Counted from the stretch's first letter, positions 1-10,968 are shown. The stretch: 64,000 nt of DNA from an uncultured Collinsella sp. (GCA_958370325.1 CATXJW010000001.1:62001-126000); one strand, 5' to 3'. The notes: generated by a model from the letters alone, not told the origin. Numbers and translations are program-made.

Positions 1-1437
<1,437 letters not shown>

Positions 1438-2520
1438 TTACTTCTCCTCAATAAGTTTGTCGACCTCGGCCATCAGCGCGTCGACAATTTGATCCTCAGC
1501 TACTTTACCAATGATCTGGCCATGCGAAAAGAGCAGGCCCTGACCACGCCCGCAGGCAACACCCAGGTCGGCATCAGAAGCCTCACCGGGGCCATTAACG
1601 GCACATCCCATGACGGCAATCGAAAGCGGCGCGGCATAGTTCTTAAGCCGCTCGGTTACCTCCTCGGCGATAGGAATCAGGTTAACCTGGCAGCGGGCGC
1701 ACGTGGGGCACGAGACAATCTCGGGACCGCGGCGACGCAGGCCCAGCGACTGCAAAATTCCCCAGGCGACCGGCGGCTCCTCAACCGGATCGGCCGTGAG
1801 CGACACACGCATGGTGTCGCCGATGCCTTCGGAAAGCAAGATACCCAAGCCTACAGAGCTCTTGATGGTGCCCTGAAGCTTGGTCCCCGCCTCCGTCACG
1901 CCCAGGTGGAGCGGAACATGCGGTATCTCGCGCGACAGGGCGCGATAGGTATCAAGCGTCGTCTGTACGCTATGGGCCTTGGCGGATAGCACGATGTTGG
2001 TAAACCCACGATCCTCAAAGTGCCGCACAAAGCGCTCGCTCGACATCACGAGCTTCTCGGGCTGCGTAAGCTCGTCGCGCTCGGCGATATCCAGCTCGAG
2101 CGAGCCGGCGTTGACGCCGATGCGAATCGCACAGCCCGCGGCACCCGCAGCATCGATCACCGCGTCAACCTTGGCCCAATCGCCGATATTGCCGGGATTG
2201 ATGCGCAGTTTGGCGGCACCGGCCTCGACGGCGCCGATGGCGAGCTTATGGTTAAAGTGAATATCGGCGACAATCGGCACCGGGGACTCGGCACAGATGG
2301 TACGGAAGCCCTCGAGCGCGGCCTCGGTGGGTACGCTCACGCGCACGATATCGCAGCCCGCCTGCGCAAGCGCACGCACTTGTGCAAGCGTTGCCTGGGC
2401 ATCGGCGGTATCGGTGCAGGTCATGGACTGAACCACGACTGGCGCGCCGCCGCCGATCTGCACGCCGCCCACATGCACGGGGCGCGTCAGCTCGCGAGGC
2501 AAAGGATGGGATAAAGACAA
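1438..2520 (-). CDS. ispG: 4-hydroxy-3-methylbut-2-en-1-yl diphosphate synthase
   Basis: Iron-sulfur enzyme of the MEP isoprenoid pathway that converts MEcPP to HMBPP. The protein (about 360 residues) opens with PVHVGGVQIGGGAPVVVQSMT, typical of the TIM-barrel part, and ends with the cluster-binding half: VSCPTCARC supplies two cysteines, MGCAVNGPGE the third plus the conserved glutamate. The best start is the TTG at 2520, eight bases after AGGGGAG; an upstream GTG lies too close to that site. The gene begins 13 bases after the rseP stop and abuts proS, so it belongs to the same transcript as dxr, the other MEP enzyme in this run. Confidence 0.95.
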   Translation of the reverse strand: MSLSHPLPRELTRPVHVGGVQIGGGAPVVVQSMTCTDTADAQATLAQVRALAQAGCDIVRVSVPTEAALEGFRTICAESPVPIVADIHFNHKLAIGAVEAGAAKLRINPGNIGDWAKVDAVIDAAGAAGCAIRIGVNAGSLELDIAERDELTQPEKLVMSSERFVRHFEDRGFTNIVLSAKAHSVQTTLDTYRALSREIPHVPLHLGVTEAGTKLQGTIKSSVGLGILLSEGIGDTMRVSLTADPVEEPPVAWGILQSLGLRRRGPEIVSCPTCARCQVNLIPIAEEVTERLKNYAAPLSIAVMGCAVNGPGEASDADLGVACGRGQGLLFSHGQIIGKVAEDQIVDALMAEVDKLIEEK

Positions 2521-2533
2521 TCCAAACACTCCC

Positions 2534-3895
2534 CTACAGTATAAATCGAAGGATGTCGGAACGAAGCATATAGACAAACAGCAGCGCGAAGAGCGCGATG
2601 CCCACATAGCTCACAATCGTCTGGACCTTGAGCGGAAGCTCGCGGCCCGCAATCTTTTGAATGATCTCGATGACCAGCTTGCCGCCATCGAGTGGTGGGA
2701 TGGGCAGCAGGTTCATAAAGCCAAGCGAGAACGAAATGAGGGCGGCAAACGAAAGGAACGTAGCAGGGCCGGCAGCAGCTGCCTGCGAAGACATGACGCT
2801 AATACCCACGATCGAGGAGGACTGATCGAGGATCTCCATCGTATGCTGTGGCTGGAGCAGGCGTAGCACGCCCTCCGCCGTCTGCGCAACATAGGAGAAG
2901 GAGAGGCGCGCCGAGGTGATGGGGTCCAAACGAACCACCTGCGTAGAGGCATAAACGCCCAGGCGTTCGTTCTCTTTGAGTGCGACCGAGGTCGAGCACT
3001 GCTTGCCATCGCGCTCATACTCAATAGCAATATCGTCCTTACCGGCGGCCTTGCCGATGGCATCGTAGACATCCATCCAAGTGGAACATGAGACACCGTC
3101 AACCGAAAGGATCGCATCACCGGCCTCGATACCCGCCTTGGCGGCAATAGACCCCTCGTCAACCTGACCGATCACGTTGGTATCCATCGGCACGGTGACA
3201 CCCGCAATGGAATAGATGCTCATAAGGAGCAAAAAACCCGTCAAGATATTGACGATAATGCCCGCGAGCAGCATAAAGGCGCGCTTGAGAAAGCCTTGGC
3301 CAAGATAGGTGTGCGAGCGCTCTTGCGCAAGGAACTCGGCCTCGCCGCACGGCAGCTCCCACACATCGCCCTTGGCAGTCGCATGTTCGCGATCGAAACG
3401 GCGACCATCAAAGGTGGTATAGCCTGCCGTGTCTCGCGGCAACGTCTGATATTTGGTGGGATAGTAGCTCGGCGAGGGCTTCTCCCCTTCCTCATACCAG
3501 GGTGCGATGGAGCCCCAGCCCAGCAAAAGGGCGCATGCCTCGAGCACATCCTCCTCGGAAAGCTCGAGCTCGACAGCAAGGTCGGCCACGGTCACGCGAC
3601 CATGACGATAGATAGCCGCGAGCACGCGATCGGCGCACGAGACATCGGTCGGATCCATACCGCAGATGGCAGCGTAGCCACCCAACAGCAGCGGGGTCAC
3701 GCCAAACTTGGTTCCAATGCGACGCGACGTGTAATGGATGTCAAAGCGGCACGGCAGACCCAAAAAGAACTCGGTCACACGGACGCCGCAGGCACGCGCC
3801 GCCAAAAAGTGGCCGCCCTCGTGCAAAAACACGAGGACGGAAAGCATCAGCAGGCCCCAAAAGACCGATGAGAGAACGCTCAGAACAGTATCCAT
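2534..3895 (-). CDS. rseP: Site-2 metalloprotease, RseP/RasP family, with large insertion
   Basis: Membrane-embedded zinc protease that cuts anti-sigma factors and other transmembrane substrates. The zinc motif HEGGH lies at residues 25-29 inside the first membrane helix, and LLPIPPLDGGKL near the C-terminus is the second metal-binding motif. A PDZ domain (IGQVDEGSIAAKAGIEAGDAILSV) sits in the middle. Between the first helix block and the PDZ domain there is an extra segment of roughly 110 residues (about 72-185) whose first half reads like a winged helix (RVLAAIYRHGRVTVADLA); most RseP proteins lack it. Start taken at ATG 3895; TTG 3910 is possible. It lies between dxr and ispG, as in many bacteria where dxr, cdsA and rseP cluster. 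Confidence 0.9.
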   Translation of the reverse strand: MDTVLSVLSSVFWGLLMLSVLVFLHEGGHFLAARACGVRVTEFFLGLPCRFDIHYTSRRIGTKFGVTPLLLGGYAAICGMDPTDVSCADRVLAAIYRHGRVTVADLAVELELSEEDVLEACALLLGWGSIAPWYEEGEKPSPSYYPTKYQTLPRDTAGYTTFDGRRFDREHATAKGDVWELPCGEAEFLAQERSHTYLGQGFLKRAFMLLAGIIVNILTGFLLLMSIYSIAGVTVPMDTNVIGQVDEGSIAAKAGIEAGDAILSVDGVSCSTWMDVYDAIGKAAGKDDIAIEYERDGKQCSTSVALKENERLGVYASTQVVRLDPITSARLSFSYVAQTAEGVLRLLQPQHTMEILDQSSSIVGISVMSSQAAAAGPATFLSFAALISFSLGFMNLLPIPPLDGGKLVIEIIQKIAGRELPLKVQTIVSYVGIALFALLFVYMLRSDILRFIL

Positions 3896-3920
3896 AAAAC
3901 GAAAAAGCAATCCTTATGGG

Positions 3921-5108
3921 TTAGGAACGGGTTGCGGCGAGCACCTGCGCAGCCTTTTCACGCGCCCACGCATCGATGTCGCGAAGCTGCTCAAACGAAT
4001 CGACCGCCTGCATATCGTGGGCGTCCATGCAGGATTCCACGATGCGATCGATATCGGTAAAGCTGCAGCCATCGTGCAGGAAGGCATCGACGGCGACCTC
4101 GTTGGCGGCATTGAGCACGCACGGCATGGTGCCACCCGTCTTGCCGGCACGCTCGGCCAGTGCCAGACAGCGGAAGGTATCCATGTCGGCAGCATCAAAC
4201 GTGAGCTGCCCCAGCTCGCGGAAATCGATACGAGGCGCCGGGGTATCCCAACGCTCGGGATACGAGAACGCGAACTGGATGGGAATACGCATGTCGGATG
4301 CACCGAGATGCGCCATCACGGAGCCGTCGGCGAACTCGACCATAGAGTGAATCTTGGACTGACGCTGCACGACCACGTTAATGAAATCGAGGTCGCAGTT
4401 AAACAGATGCATGGCCTCAATACGCTCCAGGCCCTTGTTCATGAGGGTGGCGGAGTCAATGGTGATCTTGGCACCCATGGCCCACGTGGGATGCGCGAGG
4501 GCATCGGCACGCGTCACGTGATCGAGCTCGTCGCGCGTGCGGCCAAAGAACGGACCGCCCGAGCAGGTGAGCCAAATACAATGAGCCTCGCGCGGGTTCT
4601 CCCCCAGATAGCACTGGTAAATTGCGGAGTGCTCAGAGTCGACTGGAATAAGCTGGCCCGGTTGCGCCAACGGCATAAGCAAGTTGCCACCGACGACGAG
4701 GGACTCCTTGTTGGCAAGGGCAAGGCGCTTATTCGAGGTTAAGGCCGCATGGCTCGCCTCGAGACCGGCGGCGCCCACAATAGCGACAAGCACGCAGTCG
4801 ACATCGTCGCGACGCGCGAGCTCGCAAACCGCCTGCGCGCCAACGCCGAGCTTCGTTCCCTCGGGCAACTCCTGCAGCACGGCGTCATCGCCATGATCGA
4901 CATCGGCCACGGCAACCGCCGGAACCGAGAACTCGCGGGCAGCGGCAACGAGCTCGGAGGTACTGGAGTTAACGGACAGCGCCGTCACCTGCAGGCGATC
5001 GGCATGCTGGCGGCACACATCGAGCGCCTGGGTGCCGATAGAGCCCGTACAACCCAGGATGGCAACGCGAAGGCGTCCATCGGGGCCATACGTCGTCTGG
5101 AAGGACAT
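3921..5108 (-). CDS. dxr: 1-deoxy-D-xylulose 5-phosphate reductoisomerase
   Basis: Second enzyme of the MEP pathway: converts DXP to MEP with NADPH. The 395-residue protein has the N-terminal nucleotide-binding motif AILGCTGSIGTQ, the substrate-binding region IPVDSEHSAIYQC, LTCSGGPFF, and MNKGLERIEAMHLF with metal-binding acidic residues. Its ATG overlaps the cdsA stop by one base (TAATG), which suggests translational coupling. Length and motifs are normal for the family. Confidence 0.97.
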   Translation of the reverse strand: MSFQTTYGPDGRLRVAILGCTGSIGTQALDVCRQHADRLQVTALSVNSSTSELVAAAREFSVPAVAVADVDHGDDAVLQELPEGTKLGVGAQAVCELARRDDVDCVLVAIVGAAGLEASHAALTSNKRLALANKESLVVGGNLLMPLAQPGQLIPVDSEHSAIYQCYLGENPREAHCIWLTCSGGPFFGRTRDELDHVTRADALAHPTWAMGAKITIDSATLMNKGLERIEAMHLFNCDLDFINVVVQRQSKIHSMVEFADGSVMAHLGASDMRIPIQFAFSYPERWDTPAPRIDFRELGQLTFDAADMDTFRCLALAERAGKTGGTMPCVLNAANEVAVDAFLHDGCSFTDIDRIVESCMDAHDMQAVDSFEQLRDIDAWAREKAAQVLAATRS

Positions 5109-6007
5109 TACAGCACGCCTCCGATCATCAGCAACAGCTGCGCGGTGATGCAGCCGAAGATAAGCGAGTCGCTACGATCGAGCATGCCGCCGTGGCCCGG
5201 GATAAGGTTGCCGGAATCCTTGACGCCCACACCGCGCTTGATGCGCGACTCGATAAGGTCGCCGATAACGCCCAGAATGGACACGACCACGCCGCACAGC
5301 AGCGCATAGGGCAGGCTGAGCTTGTAGAAGTGCGTCGCCCACAGGATGAGCCAAATCAAAACCGAGCCCAGGATGCCGCCGACAAACCCCTCCCAGCTCT
5401 TTTTGGGAGAGATCTTGGGAACCATCTTGTGCTTGCCGATACGGCTGCCCACGATGTAGGCAAACGAATCGGAGACCCAAAGGGACGCGCAAACGCCCAC
5501 TGAAAGCAGGGCACCGGCAAAACCGGGCACGGCATCGCGCAGGAGCACGATGGCCGACAGCATAAAGCCAGTGTAGATGGGGCCCATGAGCGTCACGGCC
5601 ACATCAGAGATGCGGGTACGCGGCGACCAGACATACCAAATGCCCACAGCGAGCATCAAGGCAAAAAGCAGGGCATTCAGCAACATCGAATCGCCCAACG
5701 CCGACAGCGGAAAGAGTACGGCGGCAGCGATACCCATGCGCTCGTTAGCCATCTTGCCATCGAGCCTTGTCATACGGAAAAACTCATAGCAGCACAGACC
5801 GCTCATGACAGAAACAAAGATGGCCGTGGGCACGATACCCAAAACCAGGCACAGGATAAAGACAACAGCGTAGACGATACCGGCGGCGGCACGGGTAATA
5901 AAGCCCGCCAGCCACGAACCGGTGCCGCTCTTCGCTGCAGGCGCTCCCGCAGTGGCAGCTTTGCGCGCAGGCGTCTTGGGAGCAGATGCCTTGGGACGAT
6001 CGGACAC
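5108..6007 (-). CDS. cdsA: Phosphatidate cytidylyltransferase
   Basis: Integral membrane enzyme that makes CDP-diacylglycerol from phosphatidate and CTP for phospholipid synthesis. The family signature is clear near the C-terminus: KRGVGVKDSGNLIPGHGG followed by LDRSDS. About eight hydrophobic segments follow a 30-residue Ala/Lys-rich cytoplasmic leader (KASAPKTPARKAATAGAPAA). The start is GTG at 6007, eight bases after AGGAGG, overlapping the end region of uppS. It works next to uppS and dxr in a membrane and isoprenoid gene run. Confidence 0.95.
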   Translation of the reverse strand: MSDRPKASAPKTPARKAATAGAPAAKSGTGSWLAGFITRAAAGIVYAVVFILCLVLGIVPTAIFVSVMSGLCCYEFFRMTRLDGKMANERMGIAAAVLFPLSALGDSMLLNALLFALMLAVGIWYVWSPRTRISDVAVTLMGPIYTGFMLSAIVLLRDAVPGFAGALLSVGVCASLWVSDSFAYIVGSRIGKHKMVPKISPKKSWEGFVGGILGSVLIWLILWATHFYKLSLPYALLCGVVVSILGVIGDLIESRIKRGVGVKDSGNLIPGHGGMLDRSDSLIFGCITAQLLLMIGGVL

Positions 6008-6009
6008 GA

Positions 6010-6804
6010 TTAAGCCTCCTCGGTCTTGCTCAGTCCACCAAACCTACGGTCACGGCCCTGATAGGCCAAAATGGCGTCGACAAGGCCCCAACGATCAAAG
6101 TCGGGCCAATAGGTATCGGTGACGTAGAATTCGGAATAAGCCACCTGCCACAGCAGATAGTTCGAAAGGCGCAGCTCACCAGAGGTGCGAATCACAAGCT
6201 CAGGATCGGGAAGGCCGGCGGTATAGAGATGGGAAGCCACCATGTCGTCATCAATTGTGGCAGGATCGATCTTACCGGCGGCAGCGTCGAGTGCAATCTG
6301 ACGAACAGCGCGGGTAATCTCGGCACGCGCGCCGTAGTTGACGGCAAGCGCCAGCGTCATACCGGTGTGATTGGCGCACTCGGCAAGACCGCGTTCAAAA
6401 ACGTCGCGGGTCTTCTTGGGCAGCGCGGAAATGTCGCCCAAAAAGACAACGCGCACGTTTTCGCGCTTCAGAAGCGGCAGCTCGTCGATAAACGTCTTGG
6501 CAAACAGATGCATCAAGACGTTGACCTCATGCTGCGGACGGTTCCAGTTTTCGGTAGAAAACGCATAGGCAGAAAGCACGTCGACGCCCAGGCGCACGCA
6601 GGCGGTAATGATCTCGCGCAACGAGACGATACCTGCCTTATGACCCTCGGTGCGTGCAAGACCGCGCGACGTGGCCCAACGACCGTTGCCGTCCATGATG
6701 CACGAGATATGGTGCGGAATGTTATTGAGGTCAAGGTCGGAAAAACCGACGCCCGCAGGGGCGTCGGCAAAGTACTCGACCAGTTTATGCTCGTCGTATT
6801 GCAC
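6010..6804 (-). CDS. uppS: Isoprenyl transferase (undecaprenyl diphosphate synthase)
   Basis: Cis-prenyltransferase that builds the C55 lipid carrier used for cell-wall synthesis from farnesyl diphosphate and IPP. The catalytic motif HHISCIMDGNGRWA is at about residues 31-44, AFSTENWNRP follows, and RTSGELRLSNYLLWQ near the C-terminus is the second substrate-binding signature. At 264 residues the length is typical. It starts one base after the frr stop and lies two bases ahead of cdsA. Genes upstream supply nucleotides and ribosome recycling; downstream dxr and ispG feed its isoprenoid substrates. Confidence 0.97.
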   Translation of the reverse strand: MQYDEHKLVEYFADAPAGVGFSDLDLNNIPHHISCIMDGNGRWATSRGLARTEGHKAGIVSLREIITACVRLGVDVLSAYAFSTENWNRPQHEVNVLMHLFAKTFIDELPLLKRENVRVVFLGDISALPKKTRDVFERGLAECANHTGMTLALAVNYGARAEITRAVRQIALDAAAGKIDPATIDDDMVASHLYTAGLPDPELVIRTSGELRLSNYLLWQVAYSEFYVTDTYWPDFDRWGLVDAILAYQGRDRRFGGLSKTEEA

Positions 6805-6805
6805 C

Positions 6806-7342
6806 TTAGATCTCCATGACCTCGGCTTCTTTTTCCTTCAGAAGCTCCTCGACCTTGGCGACATACTCATCGGTGTGCTTCTGGACCTTGGCCTGCTCGC
6901 GACGGACATCGTCCTCGGTGAGCTCCTCATCGCGCTCGAGCTTATTGTTGAAGTCGCGACGTATGTTACGGATAGACACCTTGGCCTGCTCGGCGTACTC
7001 GCGGCACTCCTTGACGAGCTCGCGACGGCGCTCCTCAGTGGGGGCCGGGAACGGCAGACGAACGACGGTGCCATCTGAGTTGGGGGTAATGCCCAGATCG
7101 GAAGCGCCGATGGCCTTGACGATAGCGTTGATGAGCGCCTTGTCCCACGGCTCGATGAGCAGCATGTGGGCCTCGGGGGTCTTGACGGCGGCAACCTGCG
7201 TGACCGGCGTGGGAACACCGTAATAATCAACGGTGATGTCGGACAGAATGTTGGCATTGGCGCGGCCGGTACGAACCTTGGAGAAGTTATGCTTGAGGGA
7301 CTCGAGCGACTTGTCCATATGGGCGGTGATGTTCTCTGCCAT
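6806..7342 (-). CDS. frr: Ribosome recycling factor
   Basis: Splits post-termination ribosomes together with EF-G. The protein (178 residues) shows the family pattern: FSKVRTGRANANIL near the N-terminus, DYYGVPTPVTQVA, then the hinge and the long helical arm ending KVEELLKEKEAEVMEI. The gene starts two bases after the pyrH stop. The pyrH-frr pairing next to tsf and rpsB is one of the most conserved bacterial gene orders, which supports the call. Confidence 0.97.
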   Translation of the reverse strand: MAENITAHMDKSLESLKHNFSKVRTGRANANILSDITVDYYGVPTPVTQVAAVKTPEAHMLLIEPWDKALINAIVKAIGASDLGITPNSDGTVVRLPFPAPTEERRRELVKECREYAEQAKVSIRNIRRDFNNKLERDEELTEDDVRREQAKVQKHTDEYVAKVEELLKEKEAEVMEI

Positions 7343-7344
7343 GC

Positions 7345-8067
7345 TTAATCCTCCTGATAGACGAGCGTGCCGACGGGCTCACCCGCGAGCGCGCGCTTGA
7401 CGGTGTCCTCGCCATCGATGTTGAGGACCAAAATCGGCATACGGTTATCCTGACACAGTGCCGTAGCCGTGGAATCCATAACCTGCAGACCACGGACGAG
7501 AACCTCGTGATAGGTAATCTTGTCAAAACGAACGGCATCGGCGCACTTGACGGGATCCTTGTCGTAGATGCCGTCAACCTTGGTGGCTTTAATCAGAATC
7601 TCGGCGCCGATCTCGCACGCACGAAGAGCCGCGGCGGTGTCGGTCGTAAAGTACGGATTGCCCGAACCGGCAGCGAAGATGACGACGTTGCCCTTGGACA
7701 GATGGTTGATAGCGCGGCGACGAATATAGGGCTCGCAGATCTCGTTCATCTGGATAGCGCTCATCACGCGGCAGGGAACATCGTTGTGCTCGAAGGCATC
7801 CTGCAGGGCGAGCGCGTTCATAACGGTTGCCAGCATGCCCATGTAGTCGGCCTGAGCACGCTCCATGCCACCGGCAGCGCCTGCCATGCCGCGGAAAATA
7901 TTGCCGCCGCCGACAACGACGCCGACCTCATGGCCAACGGCGAGCAGCTCCTTGACCTGCTTGGCAAGATGGTCGGTAACCTTGGGGTCGATGCCATATT
8001 GGCCGTCGCCCATCAGTGCTTCGCCGGAAAGCTTAAGAAGCACGCGTTTATATCGGATGTCGGACAA
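7345..8067 (-). CDS. pyrH: UMP kinase
   Basis: Phosphorylates UMP to UDP for pyrimidine nucleotide synthesis; bacterial enzymes are hexameric and controlled by UTP and GTP. The amino-acid-kinase fold is visible in [24 protein letters not shown], and [12 protein letters not shown]. The 240-residue length is standard. The start is a TTG at 8067, seven bases after AAAGGAGGA. A strong intrinsic terminator lies upstream between tsf and this gene, so pyrH-frr-uppS probably has its own promoter in the 8068-8126 region, but I could not identify a convincing -10/-35 pair there. Confidence 0.96.
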   Translation of the reverse strand: MSDIRYKRVLLKLSGEALMGDGQYGIDPKVTDHLAKQVKELLAVGHEVGVVVGGGNIFRGMAGAAGGMERAQADYMGMLATVMNALALQDAFEHNDVPCRVMSAIQMNEICEPYIRRRAINHLSKGNVVIFAAGSGNPYFTTDTAAALRACEIGAEILIKATKVDGIYDKDPVKCADAVRFDKITYHEVLVRGLQVMDSTATALCQDNRMPILVLNIDGEDTVKRALAGEPVGTLVYQED

Positions 8068-8126
8068 AGCGATCCTCCTTTAATTAGACTCTCAATATGA
8101 TATCAAAGGCTCTGATAAGAGCCATG

Positions 8127-8160
8127 AAAAAGCAGGCTGTGAGTAAAACCCACAGCCTGC
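8127..8160 (-). terminator. Intrinsic terminator after tsf
   Basis: A perfect 10-bp stem (GCAGGCTGTG / CACAGCCTGC) with a nine-base loop is followed on the minus strand by TTTTT. It lies 24 bases after the tsf stop codon and ends the rpsB-tsf unit. Confidence 0.9.
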
Positions 8161-8184
8161 TCATTACCAGCTACAAGAGCTTAT

Positions 8185-9054
8185 TTACTCGCCACGGACC
8201 AGACGGTCAAAGGCAACGACGGTAATGGTGTCGCCGAGCTCCTTGGAGACCTGCTCAGCGTACTTCTTGATGGTGAGGGAGCTGTCCTTGATGAACTCCT
8301 GCTCGGTGAGCACGGACTGCTTGTAGAACTTCTCCAGACGGCCGACAGCCATCTTCTCCTGGATAGCCTCGGGCTTGCCGGACTCGGCAGCCTGGGCCAT
8401 GTAGATTTGCTTCTCGTGCTCGACGGTCTCGGCCGGAACCTGATCGCGGGTAGCGCAGATCGGGGCGACGGCGGCAACCTGAAGGGCAACGTCGTGAGCG
8501 AAGGCCTTGAAGGACTCAGCCTGAGCGGTCTCAGCCTTCTCGAAGGCGAACTCGACGAGGACGCCAATCTTACCACCCATGTGGATGTAAGAAGCGAGCG
8601 CGCCGTTCTCGGCCTTGCGGGCAGCGAAGCGGGAGATCTTCATGTTCTCGCCCATGATGTGAATCATCTCGGTGAGCTCGGAGGAAACGGTCTCCTCGCC
8701 CATCGGCTTCTCGAGCAGAGCGTCGACGTCAGCAGGCTCGGTGGTAGCGACAACCTCAGCGACCTTAGAAGCAAAGCCGGTGAACTTGGCGTTGGAGCCA
8801 ACGAAGTCGGTCTCGCAGGAGAGCTCAAGCAGAGCGCCGGTCTTGCCATCCTCGGAGACGAACGCGGCGACAGCGCCCTCGTTGGTCTCGCGGCCAGCCT
8901 TCTTGGCAGCCTTGGCAAGGCCGTTCTTACGCAGAACGTCGACAGCGGCGTCCATGTCGCCGTCAGCCTCGACGAGAGCCTTCTTGCACTCCATCATCGG
9001 GGAGTCGGTCATCTCGCGGAGCTGCTTGACCATAGCGGCGGTAATCTGGGCCAT
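8185..9054 (-). CDS. tsf: Elongation factor Ts
   Basis: Nucleotide exchange factor that reloads EF-Tu with GTP. The N-terminal module MAQITAAMVKQLREMTDSP followed by MMECKKALVEADGD is the EF-Ts signature, and ELSCETDFVGSN marks the core domain. At 289 residues it has the usual two-subdomain core. I placed the start at ATG 9054, after GAAAGGA; an in-frame ATG fifteen bases earlier would put the start before the Shine-Dalgarno site. It follows rpsB by 45 bases and is closed by a strong terminator. Confidence 0.97.
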   Translation of the reverse strand: MAQITAAMVKQLREMTDSPMMECKKALVEADGDMDAAVDVLRKNGLAKAAKKAGRETNEGAVAAFVSEDGKTGALLELSCETDFVGSNAKFTGFASKVAEVVATTEPADVDALLEKPMGEETVSSELTEMIHIMGENMKISRFAARKAENGALASYIHMGGKIGVLVEFAFEKAETAQAESFKAFAHDVALQVAAVAPICATRDQVPAETVEHEKQIYMAQAAESGKPEAIQEKMAVGRLEKFYKQSVLTEQEFIKDSSLTIKKYAEQVSKELGDTITVVAFDRLVRGE

Positions 9055-9099
9055 TGTGGTTCCTTTCAAAGAGATGAAAAAGAATTAACTAAGACTGAT

Positions 9100-9828
9100 T
9101 TACTCGGCCTTGGGCTCAGCGGCCATCTCGGCCTCGGAGACCTGCTCCTTGCCGGAGCCAGCGAGGCAGGCGTCAGCCATGAGCTCGCACATAAGGGTGA
9201 CAGCGGAGATAGCGTCATCGTTGCAGGGGATGCCGTACTCGACCTCGTCGGGATCGGAGTTGGTGTCGATCAGGGCGACAACGGGGATGTTCAGGCGCTG
9301 GGCCTCCTTGATGGCGTTCTCCTCGCGCTTGGTGTCGATGACGAAGAGAGCCTGGGGCAGACCCTTCATGTCGCGGGCGCCACCGAGGTTGGTCTGGAGC
9401 TTGGTGAGCTCCTTACCGAGAACAGCCTGCTCCTTCTTGGGCAGAACAGCCATGCGGCCGTCCTCGACCATGGCCTCGAGCTCCTCCATGCGGTTGATGC
9501 GGGAGCGGATGGTAACGAAGTTGGTCAGCATACCGCCGAGCCAACGCTGGTTGATGTAAGGCATGTTGGCGCGCTCAGCAGCGTTCTTGACGGCCTCCTG
9601 AGCCTGCTTCTTGGTGCCGACGAACAGCACGTTGCCGCCCTTGGCGACGTTCTTGACGAAAGTATAGGCCTGGTCGGCGTCGAGGATGGTCTGCTTGAGG
9701 TCAAGGATGTAGATGCCGTTGCGCTCACCGAAGATGAACGGCTTCATCTTGGGGTTCCAGCGACGGGTCTGGTGACCGAAGTGGCAGCCGGCCTCGAGCA
9801 GGGTGCGGATATTAATCTTGGTAGCCAT
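9100..9828 (-). CDS. rpsB: Small ribosomal subunit protein uS2
   Basis: 30S subunit protein needed for late assembly and for docking of S1 where present. [20 protein letters not shown] and [20 protein letters not shown] are the family N-terminus; [11 protein letters not shown] and [10 protein letters not shown] follow. The 242-residue length is normal. The start ATG at 9828 has AGGAGG upstream. A clear promoter lies about 140 bases upstream, leaving a long 5' leader; in other bacteria rpsB leaders are bound by S2 itself, but a conserved structure was not proven here. Confidence 0.97.
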   Translation of the reverse strand: MATKINIRTLLEAGCHFGHQTRRWNPKMKPFIFGERNGIYILDLKQTILDADQAYTFVKNVAKGGNVLFVGTKKQAQEAVKNAAERANMPYINQRWLGGMLTNFVTIRSRINRMEELEAMVEDGRMAVLPKKEQAVLGKELTKLQTNLGGARDMKGLPQALFVIDTKREENAIKEAQRLNIPVVALIDTNSDPDEVEYGIPCNDDAISAVTLMCELMADACLAGSGKEQVSEAEMAAEPKAE

Positions 9829-9969
9829 GTTAAACCTCCTGTGGTTTGCCTCCGCGCGGGGTCATCCTCCAAAACCAACCCGGACATGTGCTACCAAAGC
9901 CCGGGCACCACGGTATGAAGTAGCCGCGCGTGCGTGATAAAAACCTGTTGCCGTGAAGCAACCCGATGA

Positions 9970-9998
9970 ATGATAGCAGGAATGCTTCTTCCTGCCAA
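9970..9998 (-). promoter_or_regulatory. Promoter of rpsB-tsf
   Basis: On the minus strand TTGGCA (9998-9993) and TATCAT (9975-9970) are separated by exactly 17 bases, a good match to a housekeeping sigma promoter. The predicted transcript starts near 9963, giving a leader of about 135 nt before rpsB that contains a CCCGG/CCGGG pairing and could fold for autoregulation. Confidence 0.75.
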
Positions 9999-10047
9999 CC
10001 CGCAATCAAAACCACACACCTGAGTGCGGCGCGGGACGGACCAGCCA

Positions 10048-10968
10048 CTATTCGCCGCGGGGATGGGCTTGAGCCACGGCCCGCTTAAGCCGATCGGGCG
10101 TGAGATGCGTGTAGATCTGCGTCGTGGACAGGCTCGCATGACCCAGCAGCTCTTGAACCGAGCGCAGGTCCGCACCGCCCTCGAGCAAGTCGGTCGCAAA
10201 GGTATGGCGCATCGCATGCGGGGCGATGTCGGCCGGAATGCCGGCAAGTGTCGCCAGCGTATGGAACCGCCGCCTGAGCATGGCGGCACTCATGCGATTG
10301 CCGCGCGCCGATATAAGCAGCGGATGCGCCCCGGTAGCGGGGTCACGGCGCTTTGCCCGAGCGAGCAACTCCGGCCTCCCCTCCTCAATATAGAGACGCG
10401 TCGCCTCGAGCGCACGACGATACAGAGGGACGATACGTTCTTTGCTCCCCTTGCCCCACAGGCGCAGCGTGCGTTCGGACCACGCAATGGACTCCACATT
10501 GAGTGCTGCGAGCTCAGAGATACGGGCGCCCGAGGCATAGAGCAGCTCGAGCATCGCCGCATCGCGCAGTCCCGCGGGTGTTGAGGTATCAGGCGTCTTG
10601 AGCAGCGCCTCCACCTGTTGGGTCGTCAGCACACCGGGTAGATCGCGCGGGAGCTTGGGCGAGGAAATTGCCGAGACCACATCGCCCTCCACGACCCCCT
10701 CGGCAGCCATCCACCGATAGAGCGAGCGAACGGCAGACAGATGTGCCGCAAGCGTTCGGGGAGCCACCTGCCCACGCGAAAGCTCGGCAAGATAGCGACG
10801 AATGGTGCGCACGTCGGCAGCGAAAGCATCTATATCCTCGCGCTCGCACCAGGCAGCAAAGCGCTCCAGCCTCGAGCCATAGGCCGTCACCGTGTTGGGA
10901 GAAAGCCCCTCGACACGTGAGATATAGGCGATAAACGAGTCGACGGTGTCGTACAGGTCAAAGGCTAT
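10048..10968 (-). CDS. xerD: Tyrosine recombinase, XerC/XerD family
   Basis: Site-specific recombinase of the Xer type, which resolves chromosome dimers at dif. The catalytic set is complete: R in ASGARISEL, K in the GKGSKERIVPL hairpin, HAMRHTFAT (H-x-x-R), LGHASLSTTQIYTH with the final H and the nucleophilic Tyr. The SAM-like N-terminal domain FIAYISRVEGLSPNTVTAYG only appears complete if translation starts upstream of the first ordinary start codon (GTG 10890). The only candidate with a Shine-Dalgarno site is an ATA at 10968, nine bases after GGAGG and overlapping the trmFO stop as ATAG; this gives 306 residues, the normal length. XerC versus XerD cannot be decided. Confidence 0.85.
   Translation of the reverse strand: MAFDLYDTVDSFIAYISRVEGLSPNTVTAYGSRLERFAAWCEREDIDAFAADVRTIRRYLAELSRGQVAPRTLAAHLSAVRSLYRWMAAEGVVEGDVVSAISSPKLPRDLPGVLTTQQVEALLKTPDTSTPAGLRDAAMLELLYASGARISELAALNVESIAWSERTLRLWGKGSKERIVPLYRRALEATRLYIEEGRPELLARAKRRDPATGAHPLLISARGNRMSAAMLRRRFHTLATLAGIPADIAPHAMRHTFATDLLEGGADLRSVQELLGHASLSTTQIYTHLTPDRLKRAVAQAHPRGE

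Noticed and set aside
10048..10968. Tyrosine recombinase as the phage integrase
   Set aside because: It is 37 kb from the prophage, sits in the conserved dprA-trmFO-xer order and has the compact Xer length, so it is the chromosomal dimer-resolution enzyme.
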